Of a DNA stretch of 64,000 nt, positions 45,243-53,733 are shown piece by piece. Numbering within the stretch: position 1 is the stretch's first letter; each line of letters begins with the position of its first letter. Source of the stretch: Filimonas lacunae. GTDB taxonomy: Bacteria > Bacteroidota > Bacteroidia > Chitinophagales > Chitinophagaceae. The notes beneath the pieces are model-generated. The model searched no databases, was not told the origin of the DNA, and worked only from the letters and a program-made list of their open reading frames with translations. Location of the stretch: assembly GCF_002355595.1 (NCBI RefSeq), contig NZ_AP017422.1:7692823-7756822 (forward strand), written 5' to 3'. The position numbers were made by a program, and so were the translations under genes.

Positions 45243-45250
45243 CGAAGATA
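45243..45250 (-). promoter_or_regulatory. Putative -7 element of ubiE-porT
   Basis: TATCTTCG, one mismatch to TAnnTTTG, five bases (CGCCT) before ATG 45237. Support is modest because the -33 TTTG is not clear. Confidence 0.4.
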
Positions 45251-45455
45251 CATAATTGATGCATGTTGAAATAGTTATCGTTTTAGGCCGATTGTTTTCC
45301 CCTTGTCTTAGGGGTATATGGTGCTAATCACCTATATTTTTCGTAATTACGCGGTTTGAAAACCTGCTGATTCTATTTACAATAGTAAAACAGTGGTTTC
45401 TGGCCTGGTAAAACACACTGTTTACATCGTACATTCACAGCACAATAAAAAAGGA

Positions 45456-46454
45456 ATGCATACAGGAGAAGATATTCGCAGGTTAAACGAGCAGATACAA
45501 TATGCTGCCGGATTTATTGATGTATTGCGTGCAGAAATGAGCAAAGTGGTGGTAGGGCAGCAATACATGGTAGATCGCTTGTTGATTGGTTTATTAAGTA
45601 ACGGCCACGTACTGCTGGAAGGCGTACCTGGTTTGGCTAAAACCCTTACCATTAAATCACTGTCTCAGGCGGTGCACGCGCACTTTAGCCGTATTCAGTT
45701 TACGCCGGACTTATTACCTGCCGACGTGGTAGGTACTATGATTTATAACCAGCAAAGAGGTGAGTTTGTGGTGCGTAAAGGCCCCGTGTTTGCCAACTTT
45801 GTACTGGCGGATGAAATTAACCGTGCCCCTGCAAAGGTGCAGAGTGCCTTGCTGGAAGCGATGCAGGAACGCCAGGTTACCATTGGTGAACATACTTATC
45901 CGCTGGACGATCCGTTTCTGGTACTGGCTACTCAAAACCCGCAGGAGCAGGAAGGTACTTACGCCTTGCCGGAAGCCCAGGTGGATCGTTTCATGCTGAA
46001 AATTGTGGTAGGTTATCCTGATAAGAAAGAAGAGCAAATGATTGTTCGTTCTCAGGTATTAGGTTTGAAAGGACCTAAAATTACCCCGGTTGTACGCATG
46101 GAAGAACTGGTAAAAGGCCGCGATCTGGCCCGCCAGGTGTATATGGACGAAAAGATCGAGCAGTATATTGTGGATCTTGTTTTTGCCACCCGTTTCCCGG
46201 ATCAGTATGGCCTGAACAAGTTAAAACGCTTTATCAGCTTCGGTGGCTCGCCACGTTGTAGCATTTCATTGGCCCTGGCTGCAAAGTCACAGGCTTTCAT
46301 GAATAAAAGAGGTTTTGTAATACCAGATGATGTAAAAGCAATTGCGAAAGATGTAATGCGCCACAGGGTAGGTATTACCTACGAAGCAGAGGCGGAAAAC
46401 ATTAAATCTGATCAGCTTGTGGATGAAATTATTAGAGTAGTACAAGTACCATAG
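45456..46454 (+). CDS. MoxR family AAA+ ATPase
   Basis: MoxR ATPases act as chaperones for VWA-domain proteins encoded beside them. The 332-residue product has Walker A EGVPGLAKTLTIKSL (about 55-69), Walker B VLADEINRAP (about 117) and sensor 1 ATQNPQEQEGTY (about 165). ATG 45456 follows AAGGA closely; an upstream GTG at 45393 would add 21 unlikely residues. It heads the operon moxR-DUF58-membrane protein-batA. Bat loci were linked to oxygen or oxidative stress tolerance in Bacteroides. Confidence 0.92.
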   Translation: MHTGEDIRRLNEQIQYAAGFIDVLRAEMSKVVVGQQYMVDRLLIGLLSNGHVLLEGVPGLAKTLTIKSLSQAVHAHFSRIQFTPDLLPADVVGTMIYNQQRGEFVVRKGPVFANFVLADEINRAPAKVQSALLEAMQERQVTIGEHTYPLDDPFLVLATQNPQEQEGTYALPEAQVDRFMLKIVVGYPDKKEEQMIVRSQVLGLKGPKITPVVRMEELVKGRDLARQVYMDEKIEQYIVDLVFATRFPDQYGLNKLKRFISFGGSPRCSISLALAAKSQAFMNKRGFVIPDDVKAIAKDVMRHRVGITYEAEAENIKSDQLVDEIIRVVQVP

Positions 46455-46459
46455 TGTCT

Positions 46460-47326
46460 ATGACATCAGCAGAAGTAATTAAAAAAGTACGCACGCTTGA
46501 AATTAAAAGCAAGCGTTTAACCGATCACATGTTTGCCGGGGAGTACCTTACTGCCTTCAAGGGCAGGGGTATGAAGTTTAAGGAAGTGCGTGAGTACCAG
46601 GCAGGCGATGACCCCAGGTTCATTGACTGGAACGTGTCGGCACGTATGGGCCAGACATTTACCAAGTTGTTTGAAGAAGAAAGGGAGTTAACGGTTTACC
46701 TGCTGGTAGATGTGAGTGCAAGTAGCTTATTCGGTACTTTCCGCGAAACCAAGCGTGATCTTATCACACAAATAAGTGCGGTGCTGGCCTTTTCTGCCAT
46801 AGCCAACAACGATAAAGCCAGTCTTATTTCGTTTAGCGACAAGGTAGAAAAGTACATGCAGCCTAAAAAAGGCCGCGACCATGTACTGCATATTGTAAAA
46901 GAATTGTTGACATTTAAACCCAGGTCGGCAAGTACAAGGCTGTTAAAAGCCCTGGACTTTGTAAACCACGTGTCTAAACACAAGAGCATTATTTTTATAC
47001 TGAGCGATTTTGCCGATACCGGTTATCGCGATGTATTACGTGTAGCAGCACGCAGGCACGACATTATAGGCATTCAGGTGTACGACAGACGCGACAAGCA
47101 GTTGCCGCGTATGGGTATTTTACAGGTGCGTGATGCCGAAACAGGACAAACTGTTTGGTTAGATACCAACGACCTGGTAACACGTACCCGTTATAACGAA
47201 CAGTTTCTGCGTATTAAGCAGGAAGCTAAACTCTCATTCCGGGATGCAGGATGTGACCTGTTACAAATTGCAACAGGGGAAGATTACGTAAAAGCATTGC
47301 AGGAATTCTTTATCAGAAGAGCATGA
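46460..47326 (+). CDS. DUF58 domain (VWA-like) protein
   Basis: The 288-residue product has the DUF58 motif YQAGDDPRFIDWNVSARMG near residue 50 and a VWA-like fold with a MIDAS-type DVSAS near residue 85 and FSDKVEKYM later. These proteins pair with MoxR. The gene starts five bases after the moxR stop (ATG 46460; the frame includes an earlier GTG overlapping moxR) and ends with a four-base ATGA overlap with the next gene, so translation is probably coupled. Confidence 0.9.
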   Translation: MTSAEVIKKVRTLEIKSKRLTDHMFAGEYLTAFKGRGMKFKEVREYQAGDDPRFIDWNVSARMGQTFTKLFEEERELTVYLLVDVSASSLFGTFRETKRDLITQISAVLAFSAIANNDKASLISFSDKVEKYMQPKKGRDHVLHIVKELLTFKPRSASTRLLKALDFVNHVSKHKSIIFILSDFADTGYRDVLRVAARRHDIIGIQVYDRRDKQLPRMGILQVRDAETGQTVWLDTNDLVTRTRYNEQFLRIKQEAKLSFRDAGCDLLQIATGEDYVKALQEFFIRRA

Positions 47327-48321
47327 CAAAAAAGTTTTTGGTTTATTTCTTATTGGTTTGTTTGTTATCCTGCTTTTCTGTTGTGCGGGCACAGCGCGTG
47401 TCGGCAGAGCTGGATAAAGACAAAATACTGATAGGTGGTCAGGTTACCCTGCAGGTGAAACTGGAGGATTTTAACCCCCGTTTGTTTACCCTACAGTCAT
47501 GGTTCAATATTCCCGATACCGGTAACCACATTGAAGTGGTAAGGCGTGGGAAAATTGACACTGTTCTGGTTGGGGGATACATTACCTATATCCAAAAACT
47601 GGTGATCACTTCTTTCGATTCCGGCTCGTGGAAGCTGCCTTTGCTGGCGGTGAACGTTTTTCGCCAGGGCGAAAGCAAGTCTACTGAATTAAAAGCCCCC
47701 TGGTTAAACCTGGATGTACTTACGGTAGATGTTTCTGCCATGAAAGAATACCATCCGGTAAAAGGCATTGTTGAAATAAAAATTCTCAACAACGTGTGGC
47801 TGATAGGGGTGCTGGCGATTATGTCGCTGGTATCGGGCTACATTCTGTGGTGGTTTATCCGTGTAAGGAAACGGGCCCGTAAAATGGCCCACCTGAGCAG
47901 GCTGCGTAAACGTGGACGTTCGCCGCTATACAGGGCAACACAACAGTTTACTGCGCTGAAGAAAGCGGTGCCAATCCCTTACGATCAAATCAAAGAGTTC
48001 TATACGCAGGTAGATGATATCTGCAGAATATACCTGTCGGAAATGTTCCTGGAACAAACCATGCAGTGTACTTCTGAAGAAATTATGGTACTGGTAAGAA
48101 AATACATTACCGACGAAGAAGCAGTAGAGGAGTTTAGAGTGATGCTGGTAATGTGTGATTCTGTGAAATTTGCCAAGTATCTGCCATCAGCTGCGGCTGA
48201 CGATCAGCTGGAGTTTATTGAGGTGGCAGCACAGATATTACAACGCATTAACAAACTGTCGAGGTCCAGAACAAAAACCAAATCCAAGAAGAAAAAGAAA
48301 GATGCTGACAAAGTGGATTAA
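47323..48321 (+). CDS. Bat-locus membrane protein (BatD-like layout, function unknown)
   Basis: The 332-residue product has a signal peptide (cleaved near VVRAQ), a periplasmic beta-rich domain (about 25-150), one membrane segment (WLIGVLAIMSLVSGYILWWF, about 165-184) and a basic cytoplasmic tail ending in a Lys-rich run. The layout is like BatD or the DUF4381-type proteins of Bat loci, but I cannot assign it to a known family. It overlaps the preceding gene by four bases and the following batA by 20. Confidence 0.75.
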   Translation: MTKKFLVYFLLVCLLSCFSVVRAQRVSAELDKDKILIGGQVTLQVKLEDFNPRLFTLQSWFNIPDTGNHIEVVRRGKIDTVLVGGYITYIQKLVITSFDSGSWKLPLLAVNVFRQGESKSTELKAPWLNLDVLTVDVSAMKEYHPVKGIVEIKILNNVWLIGVLAIMSLVSGYILWWFIRVRKRARKMAHLSRLRKRGRSPLYRATQQFTALKKAVPIPYDQIKEFYTQVDDICRIYLSEMFLEQTMQCTSEEIMVLVRKYITDEEAVEEFRVMLVMCDSVKFAKYLPSAAADDQLEFIEVAAQILQRINKLSRSRTKTKSKKKKKDADKVD

Positions 48322-49303
48322 TGATATTGAATTTGCCTATCCGTTGGCATTGATAGCATTGCTGATAATACCTATTATCATATGGGACTACCTGCGTACC
48401 AATAACCGGGTGCAGGCATCTATGATAATAACCACCACCCAGTTTTTGAACAAAAGCAACATGAAAAGTTTGCGTACCAATTTGCGCCACCTGCCATTTG
48501 GTTTACGTTGCCTGTCGTTGTTGCTGATTATGATAGCCCTGGCCCGTCCGCAAAAGAAATACTCGGCCCAGAAACTGGAAGGGGAGGGTATTGACATTGT
48601 GCTTTGTTTTGATATCAGTGGTAGTATGACGGCCCGCGATCTTTTGCCTAACAGGCTGGAAGCGGCCAAAGAAGTGGCGGTGAACTTTGTGAACAACAGA
48701 CCTGGTGACCGTATTGGTATTACCATCTTCAGTAACCAAAGCTTTACCCTTTGCCCGCTAACACTGGATCATAATACCGTATTAAACCAGATTCAGAATA
48801 TTCAGAGTGGTTATTTGCAGGATGAAGGTACTGCCATCGGATCGGGGCTGGCTACCAGTGTAGACCGTTTACGTGCTGCACAATCCAAGTCTAAAATTGT
48901 AGTGTTATTAACAGATGGTATAGACTTTGGCGGGGTCATTCCTCCGGATATAGCCAAAGAAATGGCCAAGTTGTACAAAATAAAAGTATATACCATTGGT
49001 GTAGGATCGGACAGTACGGTTAGCCAAATGGTAAATGGGGTAGCGGAAGTTACCAAGCTTCAATACAACGAAAGCTTATTAAAAGAGCTGGCTGATTACA
49101 CAGGCGGTCAGTATTTTCACGCCAATGATAAAAGCGGGTTAAACAAGGTATATGGTAGTATTAACCTGATGGAAAAATCGAAAGTGGAAGTAATCACTTT
49201 CAACAAATTCACAGATAACTACCGGGGCATCTTAATAGCTGGATTGCTGGTGCTGGTGATAGAGCTGGTCATACGGTACGCCATACTTCGAAAATTTCCC
49301 TAA
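48302..49303 (+). CDS. batA: BatA-like VWA domain membrane protein
   Basis: The 333-residue product has an N-terminal membrane pair (about 12-30 and 68-82), a VWA domain with the MIDAS DISGS at residues 104-108 plus TDGIDFGG later, and a C-terminal membrane segment (about 308-328). VWA proteins bind metal-dependent partners; with MoxR they may assemble or insert protein complexes. A terminator follows directly, so batB, the TPR gene batC and batD, usual downstream partners, are not in this transcript. The start ATG 48302 overlaps the previous gene. Confidence 0.9.
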   Translation: MLTKWINDIEFAYPLALIALLIIPIIIWDYLRTNNRVQASMIITTTQFLNKSNMKSLRTNLRHLPFGLRCLSLLLIMIALARPQKKYSAQKLEGEGIDIVLCFDISGSMTARDLLPNRLEAAKEVAVNFVNNRPGDRIGITIFSNQSFTLCPLTLDHNTVLNQIQNIQSGYLQDEGTAIGSGLATSVDRLRAAQSKSKIVVLLTDGIDFGGVIPPDIAKEMAKLYKIKVYTIGVGSDSTVSQMVNGVAEVTKLQYNESLLKELADYTGGQYFHANDKSGLNKVYGSINLMEKSKVEVITFNKFTDNYRGILIAGLLVLVIELVIRYAILRKFP

Positions 49304-49313
49304 AAAATACTTC

Positions 49314-49347
49314 AAAAGGGCTATACCGGCAGGTGTAGCCCTTTTTG
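49314..49347 (+). terminator. Terminator after batA
   Basis: Stem AAAAGGGCTATAC with GTGTAGCCCTTTT (one wobble), loop CGGCAG, followed by TTTTG. It closes the moxR-batA operon. Confidence 0.85.
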
Positions 49348-49369
49348 TTTCAAAACCAATAACTTCGCA

Positions 49370-49377
49370 GCTTATAT
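49370..49377 (+). promoter_or_regulatory. Putative -7 element of rsgA
   Basis: TAACTTCG, one mismatch to TAnnTTTG, 12 bases before the rsgA ATG; TTTG at 49344-49347 gives a spacing of 22. Confidence 0.4.
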
Positions 49378-49388
49378 TAATTACAACC

Positions 49389-50315
49389 ATGCGGGCGTTA
49401 ATTTACAAGTCAACAGGTAGCTGGTATATAGCCAGGGGAGAAGATGGACAGTTGTATAACGCCCGGGTGAAAGGCTCGTTTAAGGTAGAAGGACTTACTT
49501 CTACCAACCCTATTGCGGTGGGCGACGAGGTGAACCTGAACCCGGAAGACGAAGCGGATAATGTGGCTACCATTACAGATATTCACGACCGCCGCAATTA
49601 TATTGCCCGCACCTCGCCACACAACAAAAACAAGCACCATATTGTAGCATCCAATATTGACCAGACCTTATTGTTTGCTACGTTGAAAGATCCTAAAACG
49701 TCACAGGGCTTTTTAGATCGTTTCCTGGTTTCGGCCGAAGCGTATCATGTACCTGCTATACTGGTATTTAATAAAAGCGATCTGTTTCGTAAAAAAGAAC
49801 AGGAACTGTACGATGAGTTGTGGAACATGTACACAGCTATAGGGTATACGGTGCTAAAAATAAGCTTGAAACAGGGAGAAGGCATAGAAGAGCTGAAAAC
49901 ATTGCTACAGGATAAAACCACCCTGGTAAGCGGACATAGCGGTGTAGGTAAATCAACCTTCATCAATCACCTGTTTCCGGATATGGAATTGAAAACGCAG
50001 GAGGTGAGTGGTTGGAGTGGCAAAGGTTTGCATACCACTACTTATGCCGAAATGTTTGATTTGCCATTTAACGGAAAGATAATAGATACGCCGGGTATAA
50101 GAGAGTTTGGTCTGGTAGATATCAGCCGGCAGGAGCTGTCGCATTATTTCCCCGAAATGCGAGCGTTACTCAATAATTGCCAGTTTAACAATTGCCAGCA
50201 TATTAACGAACCGGGTTGTGCAGTAAAGGCCGCTGTTGAAAGCGGGGAAATTGCCGAAAGCCGTTTCTTCAGTTATTATAACATACTGGAATCGATAGAC
50301 GCTAAAAGTTACTAA
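49389..50315 (+). CDS. rsgA: Ribosome small subunit-dependent GTPase A
   Basis: RsgA is a late-stage 30S assembly GTPase. The 308-residue product has an N-terminal OB fold, a circularly permuted GTPase domain (order G4 FNKSDL, then G1 GHSGVGKSTF, then G3 DTPGIREF) and a C-terminal zinc motif in NNCQFNNCQHINEPGC, with the CxxxxCxH..C pattern. It has its own promoter after the batA terminator and shares four bases with the convergent hypothetical gene. Confidence 0.95.
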   Translation: MRALIYKSTGSWYIARGEDGQLYNARVKGSFKVEGLTSTNPIAVGDEVNLNPEDEADNVATITDIHDRRNYIARTSPHNKNKHHIVASNIDQTLLFATLKDPKTSQGFLDRFLVSAEAYHVPAILVFNKSDLFRKKEQELYDELWNMYTAIGYTVLKISLKQGEGIEELKTLLQDKTTLVSGHSGVGKSTFINHLFPDMELKTQEVSGWSGKGLHTTTYAEMFDLPFNGKIIDTPGIREFGLVDISRQELSHYFPEMRALLNNCQFNNCQHINEPGCAVKAAVESGEIAESRFFSYYNILESIDAKSY

Positions 50316-50611
50316 ACGGCCTTGTTGGGTAGTAAACTACTTACCAGCTGTTCGGCCGTAGTGTGATCTTTTTGCGAATGGGTAAACAGGGTAATACCAT
50401 TATAGATATTATACTGTAAGGTGAGATGGCGTCTACGATATGTAAAGTGCCATTCAATATTATCCGCTTCATCTGTTTTGCTGGTAAAACGAACTTTTTT
50501 GTCGTTACCCAGCTGGCGGGTAATAGAATAAAATTCATGCAGCGTTGCTGCATCTTCAACAATAGAAAAACTGCTGGTTGGTGTGCTGGTGCTGTGATAT
50601 CTGGTTTTCAT
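50312..50611 (-). CDS. Hypothetical protein
   Basis: I do not recognise this 99-residue product. The N-terminus is Ser/Thr-rich (RYHSTSTPTSSF), followed by a mixed alpha/beta region (FYSITRQLGNDKKVRFTSKT, WHFTYRRRHLTLQYNIYNGI) with no signal peptide. It overlaps the end of rsgA by four bases in convergent orientation, and its start is 18 bases downstream of the small lipoprotein gene on the same strand. Coding is likely from composition, but weakly supported. Confidence 0.5.
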   Translation of the reverse strand: MKTRYHSTSTPTSSFSIVEDAATLHEFYSITRQLGNDKKVRFTSKTDEADNIEWHFTYRRRHLTLQYNIYNGITLFTHSQKDHTTAEQLVSSLLPNKAV

Positions 50612-50629
50612 AGTAACCCCCTTTCCTTC

Positions 50630-50827
50630 TCAAAGTTTATTCATTTTATATTTAGCCTTCGCGGCTTTTTTCAATACTTTTTTGTCTTTGGGGTTTTCGG
50701 CGATAATTCTTTCTGCTCCTACATTTCTACCATCACTAGGACACCCTTTACCTACTCGACACGATTGAAAGGTTAGGGCAAATAACATGCTAGAAAAAAG
50801 GATAGTCCGCGTCATCAGTTTTACCAT
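50630..50827 (-). CDS. Small lipoprotein
   Basis: The 65-residue product has a lipoprotein signal ending TFQSC (Cys23 from the first Met), then CPSDGRNVGAERI and a Lys-rich end (KKAAKAKYKMNKL). The CPS-NVGAE stretch recalls small conserved Bacteroidota proteins, function unknown. It is probably in an operon with the following hypothetical gene (18-base gap). The start could also be ATG 50815. Confidence 0.65.
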   Translation of the reverse strand: MVKLMTRTILFSSMLFALTFQSCRVGKGCPSDGRNVGAERIIAENPKDKKVLKKAAKAKYKMNKL

Positions 50828-50904
50828 AATGGTATAATTAGGATTTAAAGCAGTTAGTTTCGGTTGTTACACGAACTATCCTACTTAAATAGACAATTGA
50901 TTTA

Positions 50905-51435
50905 TTATTTCGCTGCATTAAAATCCGAAAACCATGAAGAATATTTTACATAATTATTAGCAATACGGTCAATTTCGCCATGAATCATCTCTTTTGAGAT
51001 GTCTTTCACTTTTTTTGCAGGAACACCTGCGTAAATACTCCCTGATTCTACAATTGTTCCCTCCAGTACCACGGCACCAGCGGCTATAATAGAATTGCTG
51101 TTTACTACGCAACGGTCCATTACAATAGCACCCATGCCTATCAGCACATCATCGTGCAAAGTGCAGCCATGCACCAGGGCATTGTGGCCAATGGAAACAT
51201 TGTTGCCAATAAGGGTGGGATTTTTTTCGTAGGTACAGTGAATCACTGCGCCATCCTGCACATTCACTTTGTTGCCCATTTTAATGAAATTAACATCGCC
51301 TCTGACAACAGCGTTAAACCAAAAGCTGCAATCGCTGCCGGCAATTACATCGCCAACGATAGTGGCGTTAGGGGCTATAAAGCAGTTTTCTCCAAATTGA
51401 GGGTGTTTGCCCAGAACGGGTAAAATGGTAGCCAT
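50905..51435 (-). CDS. Gamma carbonic anhydrase family protein
   Basis: The 176-residue product is a left-handed beta-helix hexapeptide protein (IVGDVIAGSDCSFWFNAVVR, then repeats) with three His in the zinc positions: VIHCTYE, SIGHNALVHGC, and a trimer is expected. Members may interconvert CO2 and bicarbonate, though many are inactive. No enzymes of a clear pathway are adjacent. The start MATILPVLGKHP is normal for the family. Confidence 0.9.
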   Translation of the reverse strand: MATILPVLGKHPQFGENCFIAPNATIVGDVIAGSDCSFWFNAVVRGDVNFIKMGNKVNVQDGAVIHCTYEKNPTLIGNNVSIGHNALVHGCTLHDDVLIGMGAIVMDRCVVNSNSIIAAGAVVLEGTIVESGSIYAGVPAKKVKDISKEMIHGEIDRIANNYVKYSSWFSDFNAAK

Positions 51436-51556
51436 AGTTACGTTTGAAATAGTAAGTAATGATTGATTGGTTGTTTACCAGATATACGATGTAAATGTAA
51501 GCCTAAAGTAGTTTAGTTGGCCCGCGTTGACGGCAGATAACCGATCTTTGCCGATT

Positions 51557-52741
51557 ATGAATAACAGGCAATTGTTTCAGCAGCATGTGGCGCAAACTTC
51601 GCCGGCCCCCATAGGGCTGGAAATGGTAAAGGCTGCGGGCATTTATCAATACGATACAGAAGGAAAGGCCTATGCCGACTTAATTTCAGGCTTTAGCGTA
51701 TGCAATATCGGGCATAGTCATCCAAAGGTAATAGAAGCGGTACAACAGCAGGCAGCAGCGTATATGCACCTGATTGTGTATGGCGAGTTTATTCAAACGC
51801 CCCAGGTTACCTATGCTAAAATGCTGGCCGATCTGTTGCCGGCTTCTTTAAACAGTGTTTATTTTACCAACAGTGGGGCCGAAGCTACTGAAGGGGCTAT
51901 GAAACTGGCCAAACGGGTAACCGGCCGCAGCCGCATTATCTCTTTTAACAACAGCTATCATGGCAGCACACAGGGCGCATTAAGTGTAATGGGCAGTGAG
52001 TATTGGCGCAATGCTTTCCGGCCATTGTTGCCCGATGTATACCACTATAATTATAACAGCCAGGAAGCGATTGATGCTATAGACCATAACACCGCCTGCG
52101 TAATAGCAGAAACCGTACAGGCCGAAAGTGGCATTAACCGTCCTGCAGCCAGCTGGATACAGGCCTTACGCGCCAAATGCTCTCAAACAGGAACATTGCT
52201 GATACTGGATGAAATACAGGCTGGATTCGGTCGCACAGGCTCGCTGTGGGCTTTTGAACAATACCAGGTGGTGCCGGATATATTTCTATTAGGTAAAGCA
52301 CTGGGTGGCGGCATGCCCCTGGGCGCTTTTATTGCCGATAAAAGCCTGATGGATCAGTTTACTGTAAACCCGGTACTGGGGCATATTACCACTTTTGGGG
52401 GCCATCCTGTAAGCTGTGCTGCCGGTAAAGCAGCATTGGAAGTATTATTAAGTGAAGGAGATATAGCAGCGATTCCGGAAAAAGAAAAAGTGTTGCAGCA
52501 ATTAAACCATCCGGCCATTGTGCAGGTACGTACTGCCGGTTTATGGGCGGCCATACAATTTAGCAGCTTTGAAGTAAACCACCGGGTAATACAAAAATGT
52601 ATTGCCAACGGGCTGATCACTGACTGGTTTTTGTTTGCTCCTGAATGCTTGCGCGTAGCGCCGCCGTTAATTACTACAGTACAACAGCTGGAAGAAATTG
52701 CGGCCATTATTAACAGGAGTATACGCGAAGCGTTAGACTAA
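51557..52741 (+). CDS. Class III PLP-dependent aminotransferase
   Basis: The 394-residue product is a fold-type I aminotransferase related to acetylornithine/ornithine and other omega-aminotransferases: PLP-site NSGAEATEGAMKLAKRV near residue 98, NNSYHGST near 134, LDEIQAGFGRTG near 220 and the Schiff-base Lys in LLGKALGGGMPLGAF near 245. Substrate is not clear from sequence; no arginine or lysine genes flank it. ATG 51557 (MNNRQLF) is chosen, since the upstream ATG region overlaps a GATCTTTG promoter-like box at 51543-51550. Confidence 0.85.
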   Translation: MNNRQLFQQHVAQTSPAPIGLEMVKAAGIYQYDTEGKAYADLISGFSVCNIGHSHPKVIEAVQQQAAAYMHLIVYGEFIQTPQVTYAKMLADLLPASLNSVYFTNSGAEATEGAMKLAKRVTGRSRIISFNNSYHGSTQGALSVMGSEYWRNAFRPLLPDVYHYNYNSQEAIDAIDHNTACVIAETVQAESGINRPAASWIQALRAKCSQTGTLLILDEIQAGFGRTGSLWAFEQYQVVPDIFLLGKALGGGMPLGAFIADKSLMDQFTVNPVLGHITTFGGHPVSCAAGKAALEVLLSEGDIAAIPEKEKVLQQLNHPAIVQVRTAGLWAAIQFSSFEVNHRVIQKCIANGLITDWFLFAPECLRVAPPLITTVQQLEEIAAIINRSIREALD

Positions 52742-52763
52742 ACTATCATACACCACCATAGCA

Positions 52764-52798
52764 TACAAGTTGAAAGTAACAGCTACTTTCAACTTGTA
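52764..52798. terminator. Perfect 15-pair hairpin between convergent genes
   Basis: TACAAGTTGAAAGTA pairs fully with TACTTTCAACTTGTA, loop ACAGC, between the aminotransferase (stop 52741) and the Lys/Ala-rich gene (ends 52832). There is no U-tract on either side, so it may be a shared 3' end or RNA-processing site. Confidence 0.55.
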
Positions 52799-52831
52799 AT
52801 GGGGTAATAAGTATTGTATCAGGAAGAGATA

Positions 52832-53134
52832 CTATTCAGCGGCTGGTGTAGCGGCAACAGCTGGCTTAGCCTGAGGGGTCTTGGTTTTAGCCGCTTTGGT
52901 CTTTTTCTTTTTAGAAACGGTTGTTTTTACCTTTTTGGCTTTTTTAGCCTGCTTTTCTACAATGGCTTCGGTTGTAGTGGCTTTAAACCCTTCTGTTAAG
53001 ATTTTAGCGGCTTTTTTAGCCCTGTTGCTAAATTTTTTATCGCCCAAAGTAACTTTTAAGTCCGAAAAGGCTAATTCTATACGTTGGATAATTAATGTTC
53101 TTACTTCTTTTTTACTTGCTTTTGTGTTCGACAT
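52832..53134 (-). CDS. Lys/Ala-rich histone-like small protein
   Basis: The 100-residue product has an N-terminal helical part (MSNTKASKKEVRTLIIQRIE) and a C-terminal tail of KKAKKVK, SKKKKTKAAKTKT and AKPAVAATPAAE repeats, similar to histone H1-like and nucleoid proteins. DNA compaction is a guess from composition. ATG 53134 is chosen; an open frame extends 30 codons upstream into a region with non-coding character. It is the first of three short low-complexity genes on this strand. Confidence 0.65.
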   Translation of the reverse strand: MSNTKASKKEVRTLIIQRIELAFSDLKVTLGDKKFSNRAKKAAKILTEGFKATTTEAIVEKQAKKAKKVKTTVSKKKKTKAAKTKTPQAKPAVAATPAAE

Positions 53135-53225
53135 TCTTCTGGTTTTAATAAAAAGGTAACATAAAGTTAATATAGGATTTCTTTGTCTAATGTTAAGTTT
53201 TCTTATTTGAACCAGAATTAACAAT

Positions 53226-53244
53226 GGGCCGTTTTTAACGGCCC
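53226..53244 (-). terminator. Hairpin after the Asn/Arg-rich secreted protein gene
   Basis: Perfect eight-pair stem GGGCCGTT/AACGGCCC with a three-base loop, 46 bases after the stop on the minus strand; followed by ATTGTTAATT rather than a U-tract. Confidence 0.5.
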
Positions 53245-53290
53245 CGTAAGGTGCTTTTAACGGTTAATTCTTTAATAATATCATATTTAT

Positions 53291-53695
53291 TTATTGTCTT
53301 CTGTTGGCCCGGTTAGTTTGCCGGGTACTTCTGGCATTGGTTCGGTTGGTTTGTACAGTACTTTTTTGTTCTGCCTTGTTTTCAGTAGCGGTAGCTTGCC
53401 TGTTGGCGCTGTTTTGCTGATAGGTGGCCTGTGCTTCTTCTTTGGTTACTGTACCATCCGCTTTAGCGGCATTGCGGTTGGCCTGGTTTTGCTGGTAAGT
53501 GCTTTGCCGGTTGTTTTGTGCATCGGCAGCAGTAGTTTGCCGATTCGCGTGGTTTTCCTGTCTTTTAGTCTGACGGTTACTACTATTGGTTTGAACGGTT
53601 TGTTTATGGGTGGTATCCTGTGCCGTGGCTGTGCAGATAGATAATATTGTTACCAGGCCTACTATCAGTAAGTGTAAGAATGTGTTCTTTTTCAT
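53291..53695 (-). CDS. Secreted Asn/Arg/Gln/Thr-rich repetitive protein
   Basis: The 134-residue product has a signal peptide (cleaved near TATAQ) and a repetitive polar body: NRQ occurs in about 10-residue steps, with a near-duplicate pair TYQQNQANRNA and TYQQNSANRQA around a short KADGTVTKEEA. That insert resembles a degenerate DGxVTxxE calcium-type motif found in Bacteroidota and Proteobacteria proteins of this composition. Function unknown. It lies 38 bases after the Val/Arg-rich gene and is probably cotranscribed with it. Confidence 0.65.
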   Translation of the reverse strand: MKKNTFLHLLIVGLVTILSICTATAQDTTHKQTVQTNSSNRQTKRQENHANRQTTAADAQNNRQSTYQQNQANRNAAKADGTVTKEEAQATYQQNSANRQATATENKAEQKSTVQTNRTNARSTRQTNRANRRQ

Positions 53696-53733
53696 ATTAT
53701 ATCAGTATGTAAGAATGAAAAGGGATAAGTGGT

